Below are positions 50,482-58,699 of a stretch of DNA of 64,000 nucleotides, in pieces; the first letter of the stretch is position 1, and every line of letters begins with the position of its first letter. Below the pieces are notes generated by a model. That model was not told where the DNA came from and made no database searches. It saw nothing but the letters and a program-made list of their open reading frames with translations. A program made the position numbers and the translations under genes. The stretch comes from Neorhizobium sp. UBA3556 (GTDB lineage: Bacteria > Pseudomonadota > Alphaproteobacteria > Rhizobiales > Rhizobiaceae). The stretch is from positions 930,001 through 994,000 of the forward strand of contig DFNX01000016.1 of assembly GCA_002376235.1 (NCBI GenBank), read 5' to 3'.

Positions 50482-50880
50482 GTGTCGATCACCGTACAGA
50501 AAACAATCCCCGCCGAGCGCATGCGTCAGTTCCACCAGATGGTTGACCGGTGGCTTCAGGAAGGTCCGATCAAGCTCGCGACCAACGCCACGATAACTGC
50601 GATGGACAATGCCGAAATCCCGAAGGAAGAACAGGCGGCAATCATCGAGGATCGGGATATCATCATGAAGCACAATATGCGCCTCGGCCTGATCAGCGAA
50701 GTTTTTGCACCGGCGATCGAAAAGGCCGTGAAATCGTCTCGGTCAGGAAGTGAAGCGCAGGACGAGATCGCAAGGTTGATCGTCACTGCGGTCGGCATCC
50801 GTCAGGACGATGAGAGTGAACTGGTCACATTCAACTTCGCTACCCAAAGTGAAGCAGACACATTCGATGCATCGATCTGA
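50482..50880 (+). CDS. Hypothetical protein (132 aa)
   Basis: A soluble, helical 132-residue protein (starts MSITVQKTIPAERMRQFHQM if the GTG at 50482 is used). I do not recognise a family. The GTG has AAAGGAA upstream; ATG at 50521 is the alternative. No signal peptide, membrane helix or cysteine is visible. Codon use matches its neighbours and third-position G/C is a little lower than average. It is 82 bases downstream of mnmD on the same strand and 140 bases ahead of a strong terminator. Confidence 0.6.
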   Translation: MSITVQKTIPAERMRQFHQMVDRWLQEGPIKLATNATITAMDNAEIPKEEQAAIIEDRDIIMKHNMRLGLISEVFAPAIEKAVKSSRSGSEAQDEIARLIVTAVGIRQDDESELVTFNFATQSEADTFDASI

Positions 50881-51020
50881 CGCCATCGCCGCTGACAATC
50901 TCAAGCCGGCGCGCAGTTCACCAAAGTTTGTACGGTAGCGGCAAATAGACAAACGCCGCTTTCCGTGACTTCATATCTTCAAGGCGTTATTGGCGCGCCT
51001 TTGACTTGTCAGTCATTTTT

Positions 51021-51053
51021 GCCCCTCGGTTAATCCCGAGGGGCTTTTTTTTT
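51021..51053 (+). terminator. Strong rho-independent terminator
   Basis: GCCCCTCGG and CCGAGGGGC form a perfect 9-bp stem with a 6-base loop (TTAATC), followed by nine T. It is the most canonical terminator of the window, yet lies 141 bases beyond the nearest upstream stop. Confidence 0.92.
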
Positions 51054-51180
51054 GCAGGAGCACGATTGCGCGCCTACCGCTTTAGGTTGGTACGGCAATA
51101 CCTGATGGACAACCTTGATTAGCTGTGTCTAAATATCTCCGGGCTGCAAATGCGCAGCTTTGACCTCCAGTCAAGATGCC

Positions 51181-51208
51181 AGGCCCCTCGGAGCCACACG
51201 AGGGGCCT
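51181..51208. repeat. 10-bp inverted repeat similar to the upstream terminator stem
   Basis: AGGCCCCTCG and CGAGGGGCCT are perfect arms around GAGCCACA. The core GCCCCTCGG is the same as the left arm of the terminator at 51021, so the two hairpins could pair in alternative ways. No T-run follows. Confidence 0.55.
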
Positions 51209-51404
51209 CCCTCTGTACGGTCGCGAACCTTTTCTCGTTCAAGCAGCCGGCTATATCCGGAACCGGGGTGCGGGACAGGCTCGTCTGTCTCCTCAGTAGT
51301 GGCTTTACAGCTGCGTCAACCGAAGCGACGCAGGCACCCCACCAAGGTGAGACAGTGCGTTCAGGAACACATTTCGCTCCGGTCCCGAGCATTGTATCGT
51401 GCTG

Positions 51405-52151
51405 TCACCAATTCTTCCGAACCAGCTCGCCCTGTGTCGAGCATGCAAAGAGGCCGCCTGAGGGACCGAAGGCATGCATCATCGCCAGAGCGACTGCCGG
51501 GCGAGCCCCCATTTCAGGCGAGTGGCCGGCACCGTTCCCCGTCATGTCGGTAGATGTCAGGCCCGGGTCGACAGCATTCACCTTGATACCCTCGCGATCC
51601 AGTTCCTTTGCCAGCTTGACGGTGAGCATGTTGAGCGCCGTCTTCGACGCACAGTAGCCGCCGAAGCCCACGGCCCATGTCTCGCTACGCATGTCGAGCG
51701 CATCCTCAAGCGAACTGAGACCGCTACTCATCATCACGATCCGGGCGGCCTTTGATCTGCGCAGCAACGGCAGGAAGGCCTGCGTCACGCGCAACGCTCC
51801 AAACACGTTGGTCTCGAACATCTGCCTGATCTCGTTGATGGATTCCTCCGCAAGCGAAGGCGGCGGTGCATGCATCAGGCCCGCATTGTTCACCAGCACG
51901 TCAAGGCCGCCATTGTCGTGACCGACGGTCTTGGCGGCGGCAGCAACGCTCATCTCGTCGGTAACATCGAGCTGGACGGCGCGGGCATCGATCCCCTCGC
52001 TTTGCAAGCGTTGAACCGCGGCGTCCGCGCGCGATACGTCACGGCATCCCAACCAGATGATGTAACCATGTTTGCCGAGCTGGCGGGCGATGGCGAGGCC
52101 AATACCCTTATTAGCACCTGTGATGAGCGCAGAGGTCCGTGTGTCAGTCAT
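51405..52151 (-). CDS. SDR-family oxidoreductase
   Basis: A 248-residue short-chain dehydrogenase, NADP-type. Cofactor motif TGANKGIGLAIARQLG, NNAG (~90), catalytic Ser in MMSSGLSSL and YxxxK (YCASK). GCRDVSRAD after strand 2 suggests NADPH preference. The C-terminal part resembles carbonyl reductases acting on small aldehydes or ketones. Start at 52151 has GAAGAGA upstream. It lies 52 bases after the MarR gene on the same strand, a common regulator-enzyme arrangement. Confidence 0.88.
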   Translation of the reverse strand: MTDTRTSALITGANKGIGLAIARQLGKHGYIIWLGCRDVSRADAAVQRLQSEGIDARAVQLDVTDEMSVAAAAKTVGHDNGGLDVLVNNAGLMHAPPPSLAEESINEIRQMFETNVFGALRVTQAFLPLLRRSKAARIVMMSSGLSSLEDALDMRSETWAVGFGGYCASKTALNMLTVKLAKELDREGIKVNAVDPGLTSTDMTGNGAGHSPEMGARPAVALAMMHAFGPSGGLFACSTQGELVRKNW

Positions 52152-52203
52152 CTTGTATCTCTTCAATTTCGTTGGCAGAGAGATACTACGAAACTCGTAT
52201 TAT

Positions 52204-52638
52204 TCAATATTCGTATTTTGCAATTTTTCCCGTCAGGTTCAGAAATGCGATCCTGTCGTCGCTATCGAGCGCCTCCAGCATCGCGCGACATGAAGCCCGA
52301 TAACCATCCATGTAACCAGCAACCGCCGCTACGCCGTTCGGTGTGAGTGTCAGAGACACCGATCGACGGTTGGCCTTCGGCCGCTCCCGCTCGATCATTT
52401 TCCGGCGAACCAGACGGTCGGCCGAGGAAGACATGGTTGTGAGCGCGACCTGAAGATGCCGCGCAACCTCACCAAGGCTGCATTCGGGATGCTCGCTGAT
52501 GAACAGGAGAGCCTGTATGTCCAGCGCATTAAGCGCGTTCTGCATGGCCGCCGACGCCTCTGCAACCTTGAAGCGGCGGGTGAAACGCTCGAATGCGATA
52601 GCGAGTTGTTCGGTCTGATCGGACGTGGGCTCTGTCAT
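52204..52638 (-). CDS. MarR-family regulator
   Basis: A 144-residue winged-helix regulator: dimerisation helices, HTH with PECSLGEVARHLQVALTTMSSSADRLVRRKMIERERP (core LQVALTTMSSSADRLVRR) and the wing KANRRSVSLTLTPNG. Start at 52638 is supported by homologue length, although CGGGA is close to the ATG. It probably controls itself and the SDR gene directly downstream. Sequences around 52640-52660 could contain its operator; no clear palindrome was found. Confidence 0.88.
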   Translation of the reverse strand: MTEPTSDQTEQLAIAFERFTRRFKVAEASAAMQNALNALDIQALLFISEHPECSLGEVARHLQVALTTMSSSADRLVRRKMIERERPKANRRSVSLTLTPNGVAAVAGYMDGYRASCRAMLEALDSDDRIAFLNLTGKIAKYEY

Positions 52639-52902
52639 TCCCGGTATTAAGCATTTCCCCACGTCGAACAAAAGCCGAGTGTGAGAACCTCGCGACAACT
52701 CACCTCGAACCCATGGCGTAAAATCAGGCAAACATAGCCAGCCATGCTCGGGTTAATCCGGTCACTCGCCGCACGCTACCGCCAACAGCAAGCACTCCAT
52801 ACAGCCCCTTCACCGGCACATGGCAGCTATTCGAAATGAGCACCTGCATCCTTCTGCCGCAGGGGCCAAACAGATGCCTGTGTTCAACATAGGAATTTCA
52901 GC

Positions 52903-53472
52903 ATGTCATTGAAGCTTAACGTGATCATAGGCAGCACCCGTCCGGGCCGCGCAGGCCCTGCCATCGGCAAATGGGCTGCCGAACACGCCGCGAAACACGG
53001 CAAGTTCGAAGTCGAACTGGTCGATCTCGCCGATTTCAATCTGCCGCTTCTCGACGAACCGCACCATCCGCGCATGCAGAAATACGAGCATGAGCACACC
53101 AAGCGCTGGTCGGCCAGCGTCGCATCCGCCGATGCCTATCTCTTCCTGACGCCGGAATATGACTATTACCCCAATGCAGCGCTGATCAACGCACTGCAGG
53201 TCCTGTCGCTCGAATGGTCGTTCAAGCCTGCCGGTGTGCTGAGCTACGCCCATGTGTCCGGCGGCCTTCGTGCCGCCCAGGAACTGCGCATGCTGATTTC
53301 CAACCTCAACATGATGCCGATCCCGCAGACGGTTCCGATCCCCTTCTTCACCAATTTCATCGATGAGCAAAAGGTGTTCAACCCCACCGCTCCGATGAAC
53401 GAAGGCCTGAACGCGGCGCTCGACCAGCTGGCAACCTGGGCAACCGCTCTGAAGGCCGGCCGTCAGGGCTGA
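52903..53472 (+). CDS. NADPH-dependent FMN reductase family protein
   Basis: A 189-residue flavodoxin-fold protein. The FMN-phosphate loop IIGSTRPGRAGPAIG is at the start (~residues 8-22), the PEYDYYPNAALINAL stretch (~85) and SYAHVSGGLRAAQELRML (~115) match the family of NAD(P)H:quinone or azo reductases. Function is probably quinone or flavin reduction under stress. AGGAA precedes the ATG. A terminator follows. The upstream 264-base gap to the divergent MarR gene contains no gene and could be shared regulatory DNA. Confidence 0.9.
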   Translation: MSLKLNVIIGSTRPGRAGPAIGKWAAEHAAKHGKFEVELVDLADFNLPLLDEPHHPRMQKYEHEHTKRWSASVASADAYLFLTPEYDYYPNAALINALQVLSLEWSFKPAGVLSYAHVSGGLRAAQELRMLISNLNMMPIPQTVPIPFFTNFIDEQKVFNPTAPMNEGLNAALDQLATWATALKAGRQG

Positions 53473-53501
53473 TCCCTCGACAAATTGCAGAGAGACCCGG
53501 A

Positions 53502-53530
53502 GGGGGCCGTCAAATGCGGCCCCCTTTTTT
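53502..53530 (+). terminator. Rho-independent terminator after the FMN reductase
   Basis: GGGGGCCG and CGGCCCCC pair around a 7-base loop and are followed by six T, 30 bases beyond the stop. Confidence 0.9.
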
Positions 53531-53665
53531 CGTCATCCCGCCCGCTTTTGCAGGCCGAGGCCTTATTGATGCCACATCCCTTTTCCTTTTTGTCGCACTG
53601 CAGCATTTCTCGAATAGCTAGACCGGAGCGGGGCTGGGGTGGCCGACGCAACGGGAGACGACCAT

Positions 53666-54802
53666 ATGGCGAAAGCCGAACAGGGATATCGCATCGCATG
53701 CCTGGATGGCCTGCGCGGACTGGCCGCGCTCTGGGTCCTTATCGGCCACGCTCACATCCTCACCGGTTTCCGCGTACCGATCATCGGCGACCCGGATCTC
53801 GGCGTGGATCTATTCGTTATGCTCTCCGGCTTCCTGATGGTCTTCCATTATCAGTTGCGGCGAAAGAAAGAGCCTTGGGAAGCCCCGAGCACCTGGTCGG
53901 CCTTCTGGATCCGGCGCTTTTTCCGAATAGCGCCGCTCTATTACGTCATGCTTTTCGCCGCATTGGCGCTCGGCCCGATCATCTATGATGCCCGCTCGGC
54001 AATCGATGCCTTCAACGCCGTTCCGCCCCAGCCTGCATCCCGCTATATCGATGACAGCGTGAAGAACTATCTGCTGCACCTGAGCTTCCTCTTTGGCCTG
54101 AGCCCGACCTACGGCTATCGCACCGCCCTCCCAGACTGGAGCATCGGGCTGGAAATGCAGTTCTATGCGGCGCTGCCCTTCATCATGCTCATCGTCGGTC
54201 GGCTTGGATGGATAAAGACCATGATCGGCACCGTCGCAGCCGGTATAATCACCGTCTATGTCGTCACGAAAATCGGCTATCATTTTCCGATGCCGACCTT
54301 CCTGCCGCTCAAGATGCATGTCTTTGCGGCCGGCATGCTGCTTGCAGCAGCACTGGACTTGAGCAACCGCAGAGCCTTCGCCTATGCGGCGCTCGCCTGC
54401 CTGCTCGTGCTCATTCCAGTTGGCGGGGTGATGAACCCGATGCACGAGGCGGTGCGTTTGTCGCTGGTGGTCGTCTTCTTCGCCTTTGTCCATGCACATC
54501 GCTTGCCGATGGTCATCTCCGGCATGGCGGAGAGAATCTCGAAACATCTCGGCAACAGGTTCTTTCACACGATGGGAGAACTATCCTTCGGCGCTTACCT
54601 TGCACACCTTCTGATCATGCAGCCGGTCGTGGCCTCTCTGATCCGCAATGTCGAGATGAGCGATCCGGCGCGATGGCTGGTGACGCTTGTCATCACCCTG
54701 CCCCTCACCTATGCGATCGCGGCGATCGGCTACAACCTGATCGAAATGCAGGGACAAAAGATCGGCCGAAACCTCACCAAACCGCGGACAGTTGCCGCCT
54801 GA
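53666..54802 (+). CDS. Membrane acyltransferase (OafA/NodX-like, acyltransferase family 3)
   Basis: A 378-residue integral membrane protein with about ten helices. The N-terminal motif CLDGLRGLAALWVLIGHAH carries the family's R/K-x10-H pattern (Arg and catalytic His, ~residues 12-29), and GVDLFVMLSGFLM follows. Enzymes of this family acylate surface polysaccharide or lipid sugars. No polysaccharide locus is nearby, so the acceptor is unknown. ATG at 53666 follows GGGAGACG; the frame to 53639 adds nine unlikely residues. It is convergent with the large histidine kinase. Confidence 0.87.
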   Translation: MAKAEQGYRIACLDGLRGLAALWVLIGHAHILTGFRVPIIGDPDLGVDLFVMLSGFLMVFHYQLRRKKEPWEAPSTWSAFWIRRFFRIAPLYYVMLFAALALGPIIYDARSAIDAFNAVPPQPASRYIDDSVKNYLLHLSFLFGLSPTYGYRTALPDWSIGLEMQFYAALPFIMLIVGRLGWIKTMIGTVAAGIITVYVVTKIGYHFPMPTFLPLKMHVFAAGMLLAAALDLSNRRAFAYAALACLLVLIPVGGVMNPMHEAVRLSLVVVFFAFVHAHRLPMVISGMAERISKHLGNRFFHTMGELSFGAYLAHLLIMQPVVASLIRNVEMSDPARWLVTLVITLPLTYAIAAIGYNLIEMQGQKIGRNLTKPRTVAA

Positions 54803-54811
54803 TGAAAGAGA

Positions 54812-57800
54812 TCAGACCGATCTTGTCGTCAGTCGCGCACCACCGATCCAGGTGCGGATCTTGTCTTCCAGCGCCTCAGGGCTGATCGGCTTCGACAGGT
54901 AATCGTCCATGCCGGCCTGGAAGCAGAGATCACGGTCGCTTTCGAGCGCATGGGCGGTCACGCCGATAATCGGCGTATGGGTGCCGGTGCGCTGTTCCAG
55001 TTCGCGGATCTTCTGCGTCGCCTGATGACCGTTCATCACGGGCATGGAGACATCCATCAGGATGATCGCGGGGTCATGCGCCTGCCAGGCGTCCACCGCT
55101 TCCGCGCCATTCTTGACGATCTGGAACAGCCAGCCGGTCGTCTGCAGGATCTGGGTGAAGACGATCTGGTTGACCTCGTTGTCTTCGGCAACGAGCACAT
55201 CAAGCGAGGCAGCCGCCACGACCGGCGCCTTGGATGACACATTGGTCACTGCCCGGGGACTTTCTGCCGGCATGAGGGCTTCGGTCACCATGGTTGTTTC
55301 CATCCGGCGCTTGCTTCTGACGGATCGAACCACATCGATGACTGTGCTGCGAAGAAGGTTGGCCCGCGCCGGTTTCATCAGATGGGCGTGGATCTTCAAT
55401 TCTGCGAACATGGCCTCATCGCTTGCCATGTCCATCGAGGTCAGGAAGATGACGCCCGTATTGTCGAACTTGATGTCACCACGCATTGACCTGACAAAGT
55501 CGAGGCCGTTCATCTCGGGCATGTGATAGTCGAGCACGATCGCATCGACAGTGACGCCGAGCCGCGCCGCTTCCTGGAGAACGGCAAGCCCTTCCGCACC
55601 GCTCTCGGCGGCCACCGTGTCAAAACCCCACATGGAAAGCTGTTCGGTCAGAATGCGGCGGTTGACGACATTGTCGTCGACGATCAGCACGCGCGCACCG
55701 CTCGTGTTGATCGGCAGCGGCGCCTCCATCTTGCGCTCTGCAACCGTCGGGAACGGCAGATGCACGGTAAAGACCGAGCCGCGCCCGAGTTCGCTCTCGA
55801 CATCGACATGGCCGCCAAAAAGCTCAACGAGACCCGAAGTGATGGCAAGCCCAAGCCCCGTCCCCTCGTGGCGACGGGTCGAGGACGTATCGACCTGCGA
55901 GAATTTTTCGAACACCGAGGCAAGCTTTTCCTTGGGAATTCCAAGGCCCGTATCTTCGATCCGGATCGACAGCATCAGCTCGCCATCGCGGATCGGCGCG
56001 GATTTGAGGTCGATGAACACATGCCCCTTTTCGGTGAATTTCACCGCATTACCGACAAGGTTGGTGACTATCTGCCGGAACCGTCCGGCATCGCCCAGCA
56101 CCGTCTCATGAACGGCGGCGTCGCCTCTGACAATCAGCTCGATATCCTTTTCGGAAGCCGCGGACGAAAGCAGTGTCGCGACGTCCTCAATCGCCTCGAC
56201 GGGATCGAAGGGCGCTTTCCTCAGCTTCATCTGGCCGGCATCGATCTTGGAGAAATCAAGAATGTCGTTGATGATCGTCAACAGCGCATTGCCGGATTTG
56301 ACGATGATGTCGATGAAGGTCTTCTGCCGCGTATCGAGGCTCGATTTTGCAAGCAGTTCGGCCATGCCGAGAACGCCATTCATCGGCGTGCGGATTTCAT
56401 GGCTCATATTGGCGAGGAATTCCGACTTGGCGCGATCGGCCGCCTCGGCCCGCTGCAACAGGCGCGTCAGATCCTCTTCGCGTGCCTTCACCTCGGTCAC
56501 ATCGGTGAACACGGCAAGCCAATGTTCACTGTCGGTCTGGCGTGCCTCGACCTGAACCCACTTGCGGTTTTCGATCTTGAAGGATGTGACCAGCGGCTTG
56601 CCGGAAGCGATATTCGCTTCCAGCATCCGGAAGGTACCGAGCGCCTCGCCGCCTTCGCCCAGATCGCCGCGGCGCACGCAATGTCGGAACAGGTCGCGCC
56701 ACTGCGCGCCCGCCGCCACCATTTCGGCGGGGATTTCCAGCATGGCTGGAAGCGCATCGTTGGAGAGCTCCACCTTCCCGTCGCGGAAAATCAGCAGACC
56801 TTGCGACATGGCGCTGGTGGCGTCGCGCATCAGTGCGCCATGCCGCTCCAATGCGGCCCTTGCTTCCTGGATCTCCGCATCACGACGGCGCATCGCGGTT
56901 ATATCGGTGTAGCTGAGCAGCAAACGGCCATCACTCAGGCGCGTTGTCGAGATCAGGATCTGCCGCCCGGTCGACGAGCGCAATTCGAGCGGCGGATGGC
57001 CATCTTCCGTCAGCGCTGCAATGCGCTGCCGATATATATCCTCGAAATCGAGCTTGAAATCGGAAAACACGCCATCGTCGAATACGAAACGGATGAAATC
57101 GCGATAGGAACGCCCGTCGAGGTCGAAGCGCTTTCCGGCATCCCACAACTCATGGAAGGAAGGGTTGGCATATTCGAAATTCAGCTGTTCCGTCAGGATG
57201 GCGATCCCGACCGGCAACGCGTCGAGGATCGTCTGCAGGTCCCGGCTGATCTTCTCCGCTTTCGCCTGCGCCTTTTTGATCGGCGAAACATCCGTTCTCG
57301 AACAGACGAGATAGTTGCTGCCATCCTCTGTGCTGATGGCTCTCAGGCGTGTCAGCACTGGAATGACCGATCCGTCCGGAAAGGTCATGTCCTCGGTCTT
57401 GTCTATCTTCTCGCCCTTGAGCACGCGGGCGTTTTCATCCCAGAACCGCTCCGCCGCCCAGGGAAACATCTCCGCTTCCGTCTGGCCGATATAATTGTCG
57501 CGGGTGCTGCCCAGCATCTGCTCGTAGGCATGGTTGGCATAGGTCAGTTCGTGCTTGTCATTGCGCACGAAAACCGGTGCCGGGAGGTCTTCCAGAATGG
57601 CGCGGAACAGCTCGGTTTCGGCCACCTGATTGCGGAGCAGCATTTCCTGCTCCTTGAAATCGGTCACCTCCTGCCGGACGGTGATCAGAATACCGTTCTC
57701 CATCCGCTTGTTGACGGAACGAAGCCAACGGCCGTCGACGAGCTGGTCGATGCTTTCATAATAGGGCTGGCGATACGGCGTCATCTCCTGCTCGATCCAC

Positions 57801-58441
57801 GCGTCTCGACCGAGCGGATTGGCAGTGCGGTCAGAAAGACCGCGCGTTTGCTGGCGATCGAAAGTCTGGCCGAGAATTTCTGGAAGCGTGAAGCCAGGTT
57901 TTATGTCGACATCCGTAGATGCGAAATAATCGATCAACTGGGAGTTGCTGTAGAGCAGCGCATCGTTACGGTCATAGATACCAATCCCCATCTCGAACAT
58001 GTCGAGCGCATCATCGAGGAGATTGTTGTTGAAGACCGACCCCGTGGCAGAGGCAACCGGGATGACCCGCGCCGTGACGGCAGCGGGCTGCGCCACCTTG
58101 TCGATCGTGCCGAAAAGATAGGTATGGTCGTTTTCGGTCAGAAACCGCTCGATATGGACTTCGTAGGCAAGCGAACCGCCCGCATCGAACAGCCTTGCAA
58201 CCTCGTCGCTGCCGAAAACGATGGCGCGGCTCTCCTTCTCCTTGCGCTCACCGGCATCGACAGCCCCGATAAGACCTCGGCTCCCGCCGTCGACAAAATC
58301 GGCCGGATGCGCATGAAACAGCGTCGCATAGGCAGCGTTGACCGCGACATAGCGCAGAGCGCTGTCCTTGATGTAAGCCGGCTGCGCCAGATCCTGAATC
58401 CGCGCGCAGGCTTTGTCGAGCAAGTCGCTGTGAATATCCAC
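54812..58441 (-). CDS. Multi-PAS hybrid histidine kinase with two receiver domains
   Basis: A ~1209-residue soluble signalling protein. Several PAS modules fill residues ~1-650 (for example FVRNDKHELTYANHAYEQML and LNFEYANPSFHELW). A HisKA domain has the phosphorylated His in ANMSHEIRTPMNG (~680), the ATPase domain has NLVGNAVKF, DTGLGIP and GTGLGLAIT, and two receivers follow with VLDYHMPEMNG (~965) and LMDVSMPVMNG (~1130). No output domain or membrane helix is visible, so phosphate must be passed to a separate partner. GTG at 58441 has GGGGGA 8 bases upstream and is preferred to ATG at 58498. It is a single gene. Confidence 0.9.
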   Translation of the reverse strand: MDIHSDLLDKACARIQDLAQPAYIKDSALRYVAVNAAYATLFHAHPADFVDGGSRGLIGAVDAGERKEKESRAIVFGSDEVARLFDAGGSLAYEVHIERFLTENDHTYLFGTIDKVAQPAAVTARVIPVASATGSVFNNNLLDDALDMFEMGIGIYDRNDALLYSNSQLIDYFASTDVDIKPGFTLPEILGQTFDRQQTRGLSDRTANPLGRDAWIEQEMTPYRQPYYESIDQLVDGRWLRSVNKRMENGILITVRQEVTDFKEQEMLLRNQVAETELFRAILEDLPAPVFVRNDKHELTYANHAYEQMLGSTRDNYIGQTEAEMFPWAAERFWDENARVLKGEKIDKTEDMTFPDGSVIPVLTRLRAISTEDGSNYLVCSRTDVSPIKKAQAKAEKISRDLQTILDALPVGIAILTEQLNFEYANPSFHELWDAGKRFDLDGRSYRDFIRFVFDDGVFSDFKLDFEDIYRQRIAALTEDGHPPLELRSSTGRQILISTTRLSDGRLLLSYTDITAMRRRDAEIQEARAALERHGALMRDATSAMSQGLLIFRDGKVELSNDALPAMLEIPAEMVAAGAQWRDLFRHCVRRGDLGEGGEALGTFRMLEANIASGKPLVTSFKIENRKWVQVEARQTDSEHWLAVFTDVTEVKAREEDLTRLLQRAEAADRAKSEFLANMSHEIRTPMNGVLGMAELLAKSSLDTRQKTFIDIIVKSGNALLTIINDILDFSKIDAGQMKLRKAPFDPVEAIEDVATLLSSAASEKDIELIVRGDAAVHETVLGDAGRFRQIVTNLVGNAVKFTEKGHVFIDLKSAPIRDGELMLSIRIEDTGLGIPKEKLASVFEKFSQVDTSSTRRHEGTGLGLAITSGLVELFGGHVDVESELGRGSVFTVHLPFPTVAERKMEAPLPINTSGARVLIVDDNVVNRRILTEQLSMWGFDTVAAESGAEGLAVLQEAARLGVTVDAIVLDYHMPEMNGLDFVRSMRGDIKFDNTGVIFLTSMDMASDEAMFAELKIHAHLMKPARANLLRSTVIDVVRSVRSKRRMETTMVTEALMPAESPRAVTNVSSKAPVVAAASLDVLVAEDNEVNQIVFTQILQTTGWLFQIVKNGAEAVDAWQAHDPAIILMDVSMPVMNGHQATQKIRELEQRTGTHTPIIGVTAHALESDRDLCFQAGMDDYLSKPISPEALEDKIRTWIGGARLTTRSV

Positions 58442-58699
58442 GCGCTGCCGTCCCCCAAATTTTATGCCAGGCGTTTTTGGGCCGATTCTTACGACCATGT
58501 TGACGACGATAACACCATGACGAGTGTTAACAACGCGTTTTTACCACAAGTCGTCTCGTGATTTTTCGTATCAGGAAGGACCACTTGCCGGTCTGGCCGT
58601 CGCGGTGTTCTGGATAAGGCGGCCTGTGGTCGCAAATGACGGCGCAACCTATCCGCCAATTTGTCACATTTGCCTTGAAACGGCGCGGACGGGACAGCC

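Larger units (their letters stand above)
50881..51404. other. Gene-free region with two related hairpins
   Basis: 524 bases between the hypothetical gene and the SDR gene. It holds a strong terminator (51021-51053) about 140 bases past the last stop, a second hairpin with nearly the same stem (51181-51208), and no credible gene. Small frames on either strand lack ribosome binding sites. A small RNA ending at the terminator is possible. Confidence 0.5.

Noticed and set aside
51171..51392. Small minus-strand frame of 73 codons in the gap after the SDR gene
   Set aside because: It runs through the 51181-51208 hairpin, has no ribosome binding site and no recognisable domain.
51301..51400. Possible insertion-sequence scar between the hairpin and the SDR gene
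   Set aside because: Composition seemed different, but I found no inverted terminal repeats, target duplication or transposase fragment.
55523..58561. Plus-strand open frame of 1012 codons opposite the hybrid histidine kinase
   Set aside because: The minus strand encodes clear PAS, HisKA, ATPase and receiver domains here. The antisense frame has no recognisable domain, and long antisense frames are expected in GC-rich coding DNA.
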